DNA from: Microbacterium sp. SZ1
GTDB lineage: Bacteria > Actinomycetota > Actinomycetes > Actinomycetales > Microbacteriaceae
Direction of reading: 5' to 3'
DNA: 64,000 bases
Assembly: GCF_002362255.1 (NCBI RefSeq)
Contig: NZ_LPVV01000001.1
Span: 1-64,000 of the forward strand
Shown: positions 17,194 to 26,357 of the stretch, one piece after another
How positions within the stretch are numbered: the first letter of the stretch is position 1
How the letters are laid out: each line of letters opens with the position of its first letter
Notes under the pieces: model-generated
Told to the model about the DNA's origin: nothing
Database searches by the model: none
What the model saw: the letters and a program-made list of their open reading frames with translations, nothing else
Translations under genes and position numbers: made by a program

Positions 17194-17621
17194 GCGGTAT
17201 CGAGCAGGCGCCGGGCCTCTACGCACGGCTTCGAGGAGGCGAGTATGCCATCGCACATCACGGCGGTGGTTGGGTCCTGCGAGCGGACAGGGCGACCTCG
17301 GGTTTCGAGAAGGCGGGAGCGACCAAGCGTGCCGGCGCTCGATTCGAGCGGAGAGTAGCCCCCGGAGAGAAGCTGGACTGCTTCCGTCTCTCCTATGCGG
17401 GCACATACCGGAGCATGCCGGTGACCGTCTCGCCGAGCAATCAGGGCCGGCTCATGGCGATCACGAAGGACCCGCGAGCGCGGGACAACGGGTTTGATAG
17501 CTTTGAGCGCGACGAGTGGGTGAAGCTGGTTCCGGAGACCGACAGGGAGCTGCGCTTCACCGCCACGCGAACGCCGGTGCCTGCGCCCTGGCTGCGTTCC
17601 GATCCCGGAGGTAGACGATGA
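17190..17621 (+). CDS. candidate immunity protein to the T7SS effector
   Basis: GTG 17190 overlaps the effector stop as GTGA, so expression is translationally coupled to the toxin. The 143-residue protein is soluble, with no signal peptide and a beta-rich pattern with many Arg/Lys. Its own stop overlaps the next gene by ATGA. No family recognised. Position directly after the toxin's C-terminal domain is the classic place for a cognate immunity gene; that role is inference. Confidence 0.7.
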   Translation: MSGIEQAPGLYARLRGGEYAIAHHGGGWVLRADRATSGFEKAGATKRAGARFERRVAPGEKLDCFRLSYAGTYRSMPVTVSPSNQGRLMAITKDPRARDNGFDSFERDEWVKLVPETDRELRFTATRTPVPAPWLRSDPGGRR

Positions 17622-18517
17622 CCGAACTCATCAAGGCCGTCACGCCTGCGCGGGGCCGCGCCTGGCTGAGTCAGGGCCTGGGGTGGGTGGCCGGTTATGT
17701 CGTCCGCCGCGATGACGTGCTCGCGGCCACGACGCCCTCCTCCCTGTTCGCCGAGCTCGGCCTCGGGTTTCCGGGATCGCCGTTCACGGCCGACGCCCCC
17801 TACATCGACACCCTGCGCATCCCCGCAGCGTCCTATCTGGCGCTGCAGTCTCCGGGGACGCGAGATGTCGTCCCTCCGTTCCGTGACCATGCTCCGTTGA
17901 GCGGCACCGGGTTCGTCGAGACCGCATCGGCCATGGTTCCGTATTGGTGGCTCGCGCCGAGCGCGCTGCCGGCCGGGACGAGTCTCTGGCGCACGCATGC
18001 GGATGGTCGGGAGGAGATCCTCGCGGGATATGCGAACGTCGCCGAAGGCTGGGTCTCCGTCCGCCCCGACTTCCATCTTCCGTCCGTGCCGCCTCGCTCG
18101 CCCGAGCTCGTCGGAGTGTGGGCGGAGGTCGCCGGGGAGCGCATGCTGGCCGACGTGCTTCCCGATGGTCGGATCATCGTCTGCTCGCCGCAGCAACGTG
18201 ACGCGATGAGTCAGTCCGCCCGCGGGATCTGGTGGCGCGCAGCGGGTCCCGACGATATCGACCGGCTCTTCGCCGTTCGAGTCGTAGGGCGCTGGCAGAA
18301 TCGTCGTGTCCAACTCGTCGGCGTCGAGCGCGGCGAGTCCGGAGATCGCGCGCACATCGTCTTCCTCGGTCACGATGCCATCGACGCCGAATCGCTGGGT
18401 CTCGCGAAGTCGGACGCCGGGGTCTACGAAGGCGTCGTCGCAGCCGACGAGGTGACGAACCTCGCGGAAGAGCAGACCGACATCGTTGCGGAGACGCATG
18501 CTTCCGGAGATGTGTGA
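17618..18517 (+). CDS. 299-residue protein after the effector, possible immunity or accessory protein
   Basis: ATG 17618 overlaps the preceding stop by ATGA. The product is soluble, mixed alpha/beta and Trp-rich (GLGWVAGYVV, VPYWWLAP, RGIWWRAAG), without signal peptide or membrane helix. It may be two related halves, since both contain a Trp-rich beta core and an acidic C-terminal helix. I do not recognise the family. Coupling to the effector operon suggests a second immunity factor or an effector chaperone. Confidence 0.7.
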   Translation: MTELIKAVTPARGRAWLSQGLGWVAGYVVRRDDVLAATTPSSLFAELGLGFPGSPFTADAPYIDTLRIPAASYLALQSPGTRDVVPPFRDHAPLSGTGFVETASAMVPYWWLAPSALPAGTSLWRTHADGREEILAGYANVAEGWVSVRPDFHLPSVPPRSPELVGVWAEVAGERMLADVLPDGRIIVCSPQQRDAMSQSARGIWWRAAGPDDIDRLFAVRVVGRWQNRRVQLVGVERGESGDRAHIVFLGHDAIDAESLGLAKSDAGVYEGVVAADEVTNLAEEQTDIVAETHASGDV

Positions 18518-18586
18518 TGGTCCGCGTCGCCGCCGAGCTCCCGCCGCCCGTGCAGTCGTGACCAGCAGCCGGATAGGGTTTCAGAT

Positions 18587-19066
18587 ATGACGTGGAAAGC
18601 GATGACTCCGAGCGAGGCGTGCGACCTCATGGACTTCTGGGCCGCAGCTCCGTGGCCGCTCACCCGTGACGAGGTGCTGCGTCTGGCCGTCGATCGGTTC
18701 GGGTGGACGATCGAGGAGGAGGACGGCACCGCGTACCTGATGAACACCGTCTCGAACTTCACGATCCCCGATGTCTCGACCATCGGCGAAGACCCCTTGA
18801 GCTACCTGACCCTGCGTATCTCCGACGTCATCCGCGAAGTGACGCCCGAGTCGACCGCCTTCCTCGGCGATGCTTTCACTCTCGCGGTGCGCGAGGGTGA
18901 GCGTCGCTGGGGCACGGCGTCGCTGCGCGATGTCAAGGGAACGACGATCGCGTCGTGGACGACCGACTCGGGAGGACAGATCTCTTTCAGCAGCGCGCCG
19001 AAGAGCCTCGCCGCTCGCTTCGAGACGCCGCAAGGCGTGGCCCTCGACCAACGGTTGGGACGCTGA
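18587..19066 (+). CDS. small cytoplasmic protein, possible DUF6301-like immunity protein
   Basis: The 159-residue protein starts at ATG 18587 without a ribosome binding site; a -10-like TAGGGT (18574-18579) ends seven bases upstream, so a leaderless transcript is possible. It begins with a helical segment with several Trp (MDFWAAAPWPLTRDEVL) and continues alpha/beta. The pattern reminds me of DUF6301-type proteins found next to actinobacterial toxins, but this is from memory and not checked. A promoter of its own would allow constant protection independent of toxin expression. The next gene follows after 3 bases. Confidence 0.65.
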   Translation: MTWKAMTPSEACDLMDFWAAAPWPLTRDEVLRLAVDRFGWTIEEEDGTAYLMNTVSNFTIPDVSTIGEDPLSYLTLRISDVIREVTPESTAFLGDAFTLAVREGERRWGTASLRDVKGTTIASWTTDSGGQISFSSAPKSLAARFETPQGVALDQRLGR

Positions 19067-19069
19067 CGT

Positions 19070-19540
19070 ATGTCCACCTGGGATGAGTTCGAGAGCGCGC
19101 TCGCTCGCGTGTTCCGTGACGTCACGGATCGTGTGTTCGTGATCATCGCGGCAGAGGCCGACCCGACGCGCTACGTGCAGTTCGCAGGGCAGCCGTCGCG
19201 GCTCGACGCCGAGGCGCCGGGAGCGGACGTCGTCTCGGATGCCGATGAGTCCGTGCTGCGCGCTTCCGGGTGGGTCGGGCCGACCACCGAGCAGCCGAAC
19301 TGGACGTCCTCGCTCGCGCTGCCGGCCCTCAGTGGAGAGTACGCGGACCTCGCATCGCGCTGCGTCGCTGCTCTGCGCGATGCGTACGGGATCGGTGCTC
19401 CGGAGGAACTGGCCTATCGTGCGTGGCGGGAGGCTGAGCAGATGCCCGCTGGCGTCACATGGTCGGAGGAGCGGATCGCCGCCCTCGATTCCGGGGCGGA
19501 TACCGTCGTTCTGTCCTCGCTCGGCATCTCAGCCGACTGA
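19070..19540 (+). CDS. TY-Chap-like T7SS accessory/chaperone protein
   Basis: ATG 19070 is three bases after the previous stop. The 156-residue protein has an N-terminal W-x-x-F-x-x-x-L helix and an RYVQFAGQ strand, the order seen in TY-Chap domains, which occur next to WXG/T7SS toxins in actinobacteria and may be secretion chaperones or YbjN-like binding proteins. It is acidic and cytoplasmic. The family call is from pattern only. It closes the T7SS operon; the next gene starts after 70 bases and is unrelated. Confidence 0.6.
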   Translation: MSTWDEFESALARVFRDVTDRVFVIIAAEADPTRYVQFAGQPSRLDAEAPGADVVSDADESVLRASGWVGPTTEQPNWTSSLALPALSGEYADLASRCVAALRDAYGIGAPEELAYRAWREAEQMPAGVTWSEERIAALDSGADTVVLSSLGISAD

Positions 19541-19610
19541 CATCTCCGAGGTGCCGCCGTCGCACCCCCGCCGTCACACAGCGCGGTCGGACTCCGGTAG
19601 TCTCACCGGC

Positions 19611-21233
19611 ATGACCACCGCAGCGACTCAGTCCCCGAAACGTGAGGCCTTCGGGTCGCGGAACGTCTTCATCCTCTCGGCGATCGGATCCGCCGTGGGG
19701 CTCGGCAACATCTGGCGATTCCCCTACGTCGCCTATGAGGGCGGCGGCGGCGCGTTCCTGATCCCGTACCTCTGCGCACTCCTGACGGCGGGCATCCCGC
19801 TGCTCTTCTTCGACTACGCGATCGGTCACCGCTTCCGCGGTTCCGCGCCGCTCGCGTTCCGGCGCATGCATCGGGCCGCAGAGCCGCTCGGATGGTGGCA
19901 GGTGCTCATCTGCGTCGTGATCGCGGTGTACTACGCCGTCATCGTCGCGTGGGCCGGGATGTACACGTGGTTCTCGGCCCAGCTCACCTGGGGCGCGGGC
20001 AACGAGAACGACTTCTTCTTCGTCGACTTCCTGAGGTCGGCGGATGTCGCCGAGGTCGGCGTGTCGACGGAGTTCGTCCCGCAGGCGGGCTGGCCGCTCA
20101 TCGGGGTGTGGCTGGTCGTCATCGGCATCATGGCACTGGGCGTCAAGCGGGGCATCGGTCGGGCGAACATGATCCTCATGCCGCTGCTCACCCTGATGTT
20201 CGCCGTGCTCGTCGTGCAGGCGCTCTTCCTGCCGGGTGCGATGGACGGCCTCAACGCCTTCTTCACCCCGAACTGGGAGGCGCTCGCCGACCCGGGGGTC
20301 TGGGCGTCCGCCTACGGCCACATCTTCTTCTCGCTGTCGGTCGCGTTCGGCATCATGGTGACGTACTCGTCGTACCTGAAGCGGAAGACCGACCTCACCG
20401 GATCCGGGCTCGTCGTCGCCTTCGCGAACTCCGGATTCGAGATCCTCGCCGGCATCGGCGTGTTCGCCGCTCTCGGCTTCATGGCACAGGCGCAGGCCAC
20501 CGATGTAGCGGGTGTCGCGACGTCGGGCATCGGTCTCGCGTTCATCGCCTTCCCGACCATCGTCTCGCAGGCGACCGGCGGGTCGATCATCGGCGTGCTG
20601 TTCTTCGGTGCGCTGGTCTTCGCCGGCATCACCTCGCTCATCTCGGTCATCGAGGTGATCGTCGCGTCTCTGCAGGACAAGCTCGGCTGGGGACGCGTCC
20701 GCACCACGCTCACCGTCTCGGTTCCGCTCGCCGTCATCTCGGTGGCGCTGTTCTCGACGACGACGGCGCTCTCCGTCCTCGACACCGCCGACGCGTTCGT
20801 CAATGCCTTCGGCATCATGGCGGTGGCTTTCGTCGCCGTCGTCGTCGTGGCGTGGATGCTGCACAAGCTCCCCGTGCTGCAGGAGCACCTCAACAAGCGC
20901 TCCAGCTTCCCCGTCGGGCGGATCTGGAAGATCGCGGTGGGTGGTCTGGCGCCGATCGTGCTCGGCTACCTGCTCGTCACCGAAGTCATCGCGAAGGTCT
21001 CCGAGCCGTACGGCGGTTACCCCGTCTGGTTCGTCGGCGTCTTCGGCTGGGGCATGGTGATCGCGCTCGTGATCATCGGGATTCTGCTGTCTCTGCTGCC
21101 GTGGAGCAGGCGCTCGCACGCGAAGGACGATCCGGAGTACGACGAGTTCCTCGTCGTCGAGCACTACGCGCCCGACCCCGAGACGGGTGCCGTGCGGATC
21201 CAGCGCTCGGAAGAGAAGGGAACGGTCGCATGA
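19611..21233 (+). CDS. sodium:neurotransmitter symporter family (SNF/NSS) transporter
   Basis: The 540-residue integral membrane protein has about 12 hydrophobic helices. The first helix has the NSS hallmark GSAVGLGNIWRFPY, which forms sodium and substrate contacts in LeuT-fold transporters. Start ATG 19611 is preceded by a -10-like TAGTCT ending seven bases upstream and has no Shine-Dalgarno, so it may be leaderless. It overlaps a 44-residue MetS-like gene by ATGA. In Corynebacterium the pair MetP-MetS imports methionine and alanine with sodium; the same role is plausible here. Substrate cannot be read from the sequence. Confidence 0.93.
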   Translation: MTTAATQSPKREAFGSRNVFILSAIGSAVGLGNIWRFPYVAYEGGGGAFLIPYLCALLTAGIPLLFFDYAIGHRFRGSAPLAFRRMHRAAEPLGWWQVLICVVIAVYYAVIVAWAGMYTWFSAQLTWGAGNENDFFFVDFLRSADVAEVGVSTEFVPQAGWPLIGVWLVVIGIMALGVKRGIGRANMILMPLLTLMFAVLVVQALFLPGAMDGLNAFFTPNWEALADPGVWASAYGHIFFSLSVAFGIMVTYSSYLKRKTDLTGSGLVVAFANSGFEILAGIGVFAALGFMAQAQATDVAGVATSGIGLAFIAFPTIVSQATGGSIIGVLFFGALVFAGITSLISVIEVIVASLQDKLGWGRVRTTLTVSVPLAVISVALFSTTTALSVLDTADAFVNAFGIMAVAFVAVVVVAWMLHKLPVLQEHLNKRSSFPVGRIWKIAVGGLAPIVLGYLLVTEVIAKVSEPYGGYPVWFVGVFGWGMVIALVIIGILLSLLPWSRRSHAKDDPEYDEFLVVEHYAPDPETGAVRIQRSEEKGTVA

Positions 21234-21364
21234 CCGCGACAGCAATCATCATGATGATCGTCGCCATGGTCGCGGTGTGGGGCGGGCTCATCGCGGCGAT
21301 CGTCAACCTCGCGCGGCATCCCGAGGCCGAGGATGCCGAGCCGGCGGTGCCCGTCGAATTGTGA
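21230..21364 (+). CDS. MetS-like small subunit of the NSS transporter
   Basis: A 44-residue protein in an ATGA overlap with the transporter gene. It is one hydrophobic helix (ATAIIMMIVAMVAVWGG) followed by an acidic tail, exactly the layout of the MetS family of methionine/alanine importer small subunits. It is easily missed by gene finders because of its size. Confidence 0.88.
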   Translation: MTATAIIMMIVAMVAVWGGLIAAIVNLARHPEAEDAEPAVPVEL

Positions 21365-21376
21365 CGGGAGCCGAAC

Positions 21377-21853
21377 TCAGCGAGTGGCGGCGGCGTCGGC
21401 CAGGTGCCGGGCGTTGTGGCTGAGCACCTTGACGATGATGCCGTGACGGCGCAGCTCGGCGACCGTGCGAGCTCCCTCGTCGGCATCGCGACCCAGCGCT
21501 CGGATGTTCGCGACCACCAGCACGTCGCCCTTGTTCAGCGTCGCGATGAGACGGGTGAGCCGGTCGTTCCAGCTCTCCAGGATGTCGGGTGCGGGGTGGC
21601 GGAAGCCCTCGATCGGCACGCCGAAGCGGGTGAGATCGTCGCGCTGCTCGACCACCGACGGCATGTCGTCGCGCGAGACGACGAGACCGACCAGGCGCGA
21701 GCCGTCAGGTCGCGCGAGCCAGAAATCGCGGTTCTGCTGCAGCTCGGTGAAGCACTTCGGGCACTCGGCCGCCGCGTGCGGCAGATGCAGCGGACTGGTC
21801 AGCGGCTCCTCGACGGATGCCGCCGCCCTCATGGGATCGATCGTCTCGCTCAT
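21377..21853 (-). CDS. degenerate serine-recombinase-like (resolvase N-terminal fold) protein
   Basis: The 158-residue protein has a C-terminal part resembling the resolvase catalytic fold: LNKGDVLVVANIRALGRD, then GARTVAELRRHGIIVKVLS. Its strand-1 motif is LVGLVVSRDD rather than the active Y-x-R-x-S, so the first catalytic Arg is missing. No DNA-binding C-terminus follows. An N-terminal segment with one C-x-x-C (ECPKCF) is extra. There are no recombination sites, transposase or phage genes nearby, so it is probably a domesticated non-recombining protein. It is convergent with the MetS gene, 12 bases away. Confidence 0.7.
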   Translation of the reverse strand: MSETIDPMRAAASVEEPLTSPLHLPHAAAECPKCFTELQQNRDFWLARPDGSRLVGLVVSRDDMPSVVEQRDDLTRFGVPIEGFRHPAPDILESWNDRLTRLIATLNKGDVLVVANIRALGRDADEGARTVAELRRHGIIVKVLSHNARHLADAAATR

Positions 21854-21905
21854 CGCGCACCTCCGGCATCCATTCTGCCCTGAATGCGACGGGAACGGTG
21901 ACCGG

Positions 21906-22895
21906 TCAGAGCAGTCCGAGCGCCTTCACCGCGTTGCGCTCCTCGACGAGCTCGGCCACCGATGCGTCGATGCGCTGCCGCGCCCAGTCGCTCACCTCGA
22001 GTCCCTCCACGACCTGCCATTCGCCGTCGATCGACTGCACGGGGAACGAGCAGACGAGACCCTCGGGCACGCCGTACTGGCCCTGCGAGACGACACCCGC
22101 CGACGTCCAGTCGCCGGTGCCGTGCACCCAGTCGCGAACGTGGTCGAGCGTCGCGTTGGCGGCCGAGGCGACCGACGACGACCCCCGTACCTCGATGATC
22201 TCGGCGCCGCGCTTGGCGACGCGCGGGATGAACGTCGAATCGAGCCACGCGGGCACGTCGCCCACGATGGCCTCGAGCGCCTCGTGCACCGGTCTGCCGG
22301 CCACAGTCGCGTGCGAGACGTCGGGGAACTGCGTGGCCGAGTGATTGCCCCAGATCGGCACGCGACGCACGGTGTCGACGGGCACCGCGAGGGTCTGGGC
22401 GAGCTGCGCGCGGGCGCGGTTCTCGTCGAGGCGCGTGAGAGCCGTGAACCGGCTCACCGGCACTCCGTCGGCGGATGCCGCGGCGATGAGCGCATTGGTG
22501 TTCGCCGGGTTGCCGACCACCGTGACGCGGACGTCCGGCGCGGCGTTCGCGGCGATCGCCGCGCCCTGAGGTCCGAAGATTCCGCCGTTGGCCGCGAGCA
22601 GGTCGCCGCGCTCCATGCCGGGCCCCCGGGGGCGAGCGCCGACGAGCAGTGCGAGGTCGCACCCATCGAACGCGACCGCCGCGTCATCGGTGACCTCGAC
22701 GTGCTCGAGCAGCCCGAACGCACCGTCCTGCAGTTCGAGTGCCGCGCCCTCGGCGGCGCCGATCCCCTGCGGGATCTCGAGCAGCCGCAGCCGCACCTTC
22801 TCGTCGAGCCCGAGCAGGTCTCCGGCGGCGATGCGGAACAGCAGCGCGTAGCCGATCTGTCCGCCCGCGCCCGTGATCGTGATCGTGGTGCTCAT
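21906..22895 (-). CDS. mdh: malate dehydrogenase
   Basis: The 329-residue protein has the NAD-binding [16 protein letters not shown] motif at its N-terminus, the substrate-arginine segment [13 protein letters not shown] and the catalytic histidine in [13 protein letters not shown]. Length and motifs match actinobacterial type malate dehydrogenase (malate + NAD to oxaloacetate + NADH, TCA cycle, cytoplasm). It is transcribed alone, divergent from the metallopeptidase gene. Confidence 0.97.
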   Translation of the reverse strand: MSTTITITGAGGQIGYALLFRIAAGDLLGLDEKVRLRLLEIPQGIGAAEGAALELQDGAFGLLEHVEVTDDAAVAFDGCDLALLVGARPRGPGMERGDLLAANGGIFGPQGAAIAANAAPDVRVTVVGNPANTNALIAAASADGVPVSRFTALTRLDENRARAQLAQTLAVPVDTVRRVPIWGNHSATQFPDVSHATVAGRPVHEALEAIVGDVPAWLDSTFIPRVAKRGAEIIEVRGSSSVASAANATLDHVRDWVHGTGDWTSAGVVSQGQYGVPEGLVCSFPVQSIDGEWQVVEGLEVSDWARQRIDASVAELVEERNAVKALGLL

Positions 22896-22961
22896 GCCCC
22901 GAGCCTACGACGGGCGTCCGTGATGCGGGAGGGCGGCTGCCAGGCGGAGTACCCTCGTGGC

Positions 22962-23846
22962 ATGACCTTCAACCCCGAGGCCGATGTCTCCGGCAACACC
23001 GCCCGTCGCAAGGGCCGCGGCGCGGTCGTCGCCGGCGCCGGCGGTGTGGGCCTGCTCGGCATCATCGCGCTCATCGCCGGTCCGCTCCTCGGCATCGACC
23101 TCTCCGGGCTCCTCGGCGGGACGGGCGGCGGTGGCACAGGCTCCGAGCCCTCAGAGGGCAGCGTGATCGAGAACTGCGAGACCGGGCAGGACGCGAACGA
23201 GAACGTCGACTGCCGGGTCGCCAGCTCGCAGCTCGCCCTCGACGGCTACTGGGAGGACCACGTCGAGAACTACCGCCCCCCGCAGCTGATCATCGTCGAT
23301 GGCGCGACGGCCAGCTCGTGCGGGACGGCGTCGAACGCGGTGGGGCCGTTCTACTGTCCGCCCGACGAGACGGTGTACATCGATCCGACGTTCTTCCAGC
23401 TCATGCAGCAGCAGTTCGGCGCGTCGGCGGGCAATCTCGCGCAGCTCTACATCGTCGGGCATGAGTGGGGTCACCACATCCAGTACATCACCGGCGACAT
23501 GGAGCGGTATCCGAACAACGGCACCGGTCCGGACAGCAACGGCGTGCGCATCGAGCTGCAGGCGGACTGCTACGCCGGCGCGTGGATCGGGCAGATGGAG
23601 GAGGAGAAGGACAAGAACGGGGTGCCCTACCTGCAGCCCAGCACCGAGGCGGAGCGGCAGGATGCTCTGAACGCGGCGTTCACGGTCGGCGACGACAACA
23701 TCCAGGAGCAGTCGAGCGGCACGGTGAACCCGGAGAGCTTCACCCACGGATCGAGCGACCAGCGCCAGTTCTGGTTCGCCAACGGCTACCAGAACGGCCT
23801 CGACTCCTGCGCCGACCCCCTCACGATCCCCGGCGACCAGCTCTGA
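22962..23846 (+). CDS. membrane-anchored neutral zinc metallopeptidase (YpfJ family)
   Basis: The 294-residue protein has one N-terminal transmembrane helix (about 22-45), a Gly-rich spacer and a metallopeptidase domain with the zinc motif HEWGHH (HExxH) followed by IELQADCYAGAW, which supplies the third ligand, as in the YpfJ/zinc metallopeptidase family. Four cysteines probably form disulfides outside the cell. ATG 22962 has GGAG twelve bases upstream; a -10-like TACCCT ending six bases before the ATG offers a leaderless alternative. Substrate unknown. Confidence 0.93.
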   Translation: MTFNPEADVSGNTARRKGRGAVVAGAGGVGLLGIIALIAGPLLGIDLSGLLGGTGGGGTGSEPSEGSVIENCETGQDANENVDCRVASSQLALDGYWEDHVENYRPPQLIIVDGATASSCGTASNAVGPFYCPPDETVYIDPTFFQLMQQQFGASAGNLAQLYIVGHEWGHHIQYITGDMERYPNNGTGPDSNGVRIELQADCYAGAWIGQMEEEKDKNGVPYLQPSTEAERQDALNAAFTVGDDNIQEQSSGTVNPESFTHGSSDQRQFWFANGYQNGLDSCADPLTIPGDQL

Positions 23847-23856
23847 GGATCGCGAC

Positions 23857-23877
23857 CTGAGTCAGCGCGCGACTCAG
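23857..23877. terminator. hairpin between convergent genes
   Basis: CTGAGTC - seven-base loop - GACTCAG forms a perfect 7-bp stem ten bases after the metallopeptidase stop, overlapping the stop of the opposite gene. No U-tract. Likely a weak bidirectional terminator. Confidence 0.4.
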
Positions 23878-24503
23878 ACGTCGGCGACGCTCGTCTTGCC
23901 CAGCGTGGCGGCGAGGTCGTGCTTCTTCGCGTCGAAGTAGTTCGCGGGCTCGACCCGCACGGGCTCGCTGTCGATCCACTGCGTGTTGCCGTCGACCCGC
24001 AGCACTCCGATGTACATCGCGCGATCGGCATCCGATGACCAGATCGTGAGCAGGCGCTCGTCGCCGGCGTCCTTCTGCATCGCCGACAGCGCGGCGATCA
24101 CGCCGGCGCTGTCGATGCTGCCACGAAGCAGCGCGGCGACCGCCTGGTCGACCGGGAAGCGCGCGCTGAACCCGTGGATGACGGGGTTCTGCAGCACCCC
24201 GCCGCCCTTCACTCGCCATCGCCGGGCGCCGACGAAGATCATGACGACGCTGACGACGATGATGATCGGCGGGAGCGCGAACGCTCCGGCGATCGCGAGG
24301 CCCGCGCGCACCCGGCCTCCGAGTATCTCGGCGGTGGCCGTCGGATTCAGATACACGAGCAGCGCGACGACCGCCATGATCCCCGCGACGATCGCCCAGC
24401 CGGCGGTCTTGCGCGGCGACCGCTCCGACTCGAACAGGTCAGGACGCGTCGCGAACCAGGAGTAGAGGTTTCGTGCTTTGGAGCGCAGCGGCGTGAAGCT
24501 CAT
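23874..24503 (-). CDS. two-helix membrane protein, unknown function
   Basis: The 209-residue protein has a basic N-terminal segment, two hydrophobic helices (about 33-52 and 68-92) and a soluble C-terminal domain of about 115 residues (LTIWSSDADRAMYIGVLRV). It lies 19 bases downstream of the aldehyde dehydrogenase gene on the same strand, so probably one transcript. No family recognised. Confidence 0.7.
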   Translation of the reverse strand: MSFTPLRSKARNLYSWFATRPDLFESERSPRKTAGWAIVAGIMAVVALLVYLNPTATAEILGGRVRAGLAIAGAFALPPIIIVVSVVMIFVGARRWRVKGGGVLQNPVIHGFSARFPVDQAVAALLRGSIDSAGVIAALSAMQKDAGDERLLTIWSSDADRAMYIGVLRVDGNTQWIDSEPVRVEPANYFDAKKHDLAATLGKTSVADV

Positions 24504-24522
24504 CCGTCCACGGTAGCGGGCG

Positions 24523-26289
24523 TCAGGCGCGCAGCGCCGCGGTCAGCGTCTTCAGAAGTCCCAGCACGCCGCCGCCGGCACGGAACCGCGTGAGGCCCTC
24601 GCTCACGTGCGCCCCCGTGCGCGCGGAGACGAACCACGGCGGGGTCGGCAGGATCGTGAACCGGCCTCCGCCGTTGATCAGCGGCAGCGAGCGCGGGAAC
24701 GGGCGGAAGGGGCCGCGGATGACCGAGCGCTCGACGCCGTCGAGCAGCAGCGCGTTGTGCACGACGCCGATCCCGCTGCCCACATCGCCGATCGTGTTGC
24801 CGGGGAACGCCCCCCACGTCAGTGTCGGGATGATGAATCCGAACGCCGTCCAGCTGTTGATCGCGATCGAGCCGTAGTGCAGTGCGGCGATCGCTCGCTC
24901 GAACCCGGCGCCGAGCGACTTCTCGGTCGCGGGGTCTATGAGCAGGTTCGCGCCGAGCGTTCCCTGCAGGCGGTCGTTCGCGTACGCGACGGCGGTGTCG
25001 AGGAACGCCTGCCCGGAGCCCGGCAGCGCGACGACGCCGAGCACGGGGGCGAAGTACTCCGTGGTCTGCAGCGCTGCGGCATCCTGGTCCTCGGCGATCT
25101 CGACGAGCAGCCGATCGCCGAGCACGAGGGCGTCGGGATAGTCCGCCGTCGCGGCGTCCATGCGGGAGTCCGAGCCCGGGTACCAGATGGGCCGCTCGGG
25201 AGCCTTGGCGTAGGCGCGGCGCAGTGCCGCCCGGAAGGCGTCTGCCTGCGCCCAGTCCGCCGAGAGGATCACGACCTGACCGGCGATGCAGTTGTGCCCG
25301 CCGTTCTGCAGGCGCATGGTCGCGATGTGCTCGGCCTGGTACGCGAGGTCGGCGTCGGTCCACGCGCCTGGCACGACGATGATGGGCGAGACACCGCCGA
25401 GCTCGGCGGTGATCGGCTTCTTCAGCTGCGGACGGTTCTCGCGGCGGCGACGTGCCGCAGCCGGCCCGGTCCCCCAGACGATCGCGTCGAAGGTCGCGGC
25501 CGAGCCCGTGATGTGCACGTGCGCGAGGTCGCGGTGCCCGGTGAGGTAGGCGCCGACGGCGGGACCGCCGCGGACGATGCGCAGGAATCCCGGCCCGATC
25601 AGGGGAGCGAGCGCGCGCTTGAACACCGGCACCAGGGCGTCCTGCGTCGGGTTCACCTTGAGCAGCGCGGTGCGGTTGTGCGCGAGCAGCTCGTAGAGCA
25701 CGTCGAGCACCGGGATGGACGTGACGTTGCCGGCGCCGAGCACCAGGCCCACACCTCCGGATGCCGTGGGCGCGCGCTGCGCGAGCCCGGCGCCGGCCCG
25801 CGCGCCGTTCGGCGTGGTGCCCGGCTCGAGCCACACCTCGCCCGTGAAGCCCGACAGCAGGAACCGATCGATGCCCGTGAGAGGGAAGGCGTGCACGCGC
25901 GTGCGTCCGCCCGGCGCGCGGCTCACGCGCACGCCGTCGAGCGCGTTGCGACCCTCAGCGAGGCGGGTGAGCGTATCGATGTACGCATCGAGCGCTCCCA
26001 GCACGCTGTACGGGCCGCTCAGCCACTCTTCTCCCCGCAGGGGGTGGCGTCCGTCGAGCCGCTTCGACGCAGCGGCCGTGACCGCCCAGTCCTCCGCCGC
26101 TGCGGCGACGCTCGTCCGCACCTGTCGCAGCAGGGTGACCCGCTGGGCCAGCGTGAGCGCCGACCAGGTGGCGGCACCGGTGTGCAGCTCGCCGATCGCG
26201 GTGTCGAGGCGGGCGCGCTCCGCGTCGTCGAGGTCGGCGGGCTTCCCGGAATCGGTACCGGGCGAGGCGGACGTGGTCGCAGAAGTCAT
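24523..26289 (-). CDS. aldehyde dehydrogenase family protein
   Basis: I choose ATG 26289, which has an excellent GAAGGAGA ribosome binding site; an upstream ATG at 26331 has none. The 588-residue product shows the ALDH catalytic pair: glutamate in ITAELGGVSPI and cysteine in NGGHNCIAGQV, after a Rossmann segment around LVLGAGNVTSIP. It is about 90 residues longer than typical ALDHs, mostly through an N-terminal helical extension. It should oxidise an aldehyde or acyl substrate with NAD(P); the substrate is not predictable. Confidence 0.9.
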   Translation of the reverse strand: MTSATTSASPGTDSGKPADLDDAERARLDTAIGELHTGAATWSALTLAQRVTLLRQVRTSVAAAAEDWAVTAAASKRLDGRHPLRGEEWLSGPYSVLGALDAYIDTLTRLAEGRNALDGVRVSRAPGGRTRVHAFPLTGIDRFLLSGFTGEVWLEPGTTPNGARAGAGLAQRAPTASGGVGLVLGAGNVTSIPVLDVLYELLAHNRTALLKVNPTQDALVPVFKRALAPLIGPGFLRIVRGGPAVGAYLTGHRDLAHVHITGSAATFDAIVWGTGPAAARRRRENRPQLKKPITAELGGVSPIIVVPGAWTDADLAYQAEHIATMRLQNGGHNCIAGQVVILSADWAQADAFRAALRRAYAKAPERPIWYPGSDSRMDAATADYPDALVLGDRLLVEIAEDQDAAALQTTEYFAPVLGVVALPGSGQAFLDTAVAYANDRLQGTLGANLLIDPATEKSLGAGFERAIAALHYGSIAINSWTAFGFIIPTLTWGAFPGNTIGDVGSGIGVVHNALLLDGVERSVIRGPFRPFPRSLPLINGGGRFTILPTPPWFVSARTGAHVSEGLTRFRAGGGVLGLLKTLTAALRA

Positions 26290-26357
26290 CGGCGTCTCCT
26301 TCGGACGGGACTCCAGCCTAGGCCGCCGCACCCGCCCCGCGAGTGGTCACGTCGAGG

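Noticed and set aside
21377..21853. Recombinase gene as sign of a prophage or integrative element
   Set aside because: No integrase, phage or attachment-site-like repeats nearby, and the catalytic motif is missing.
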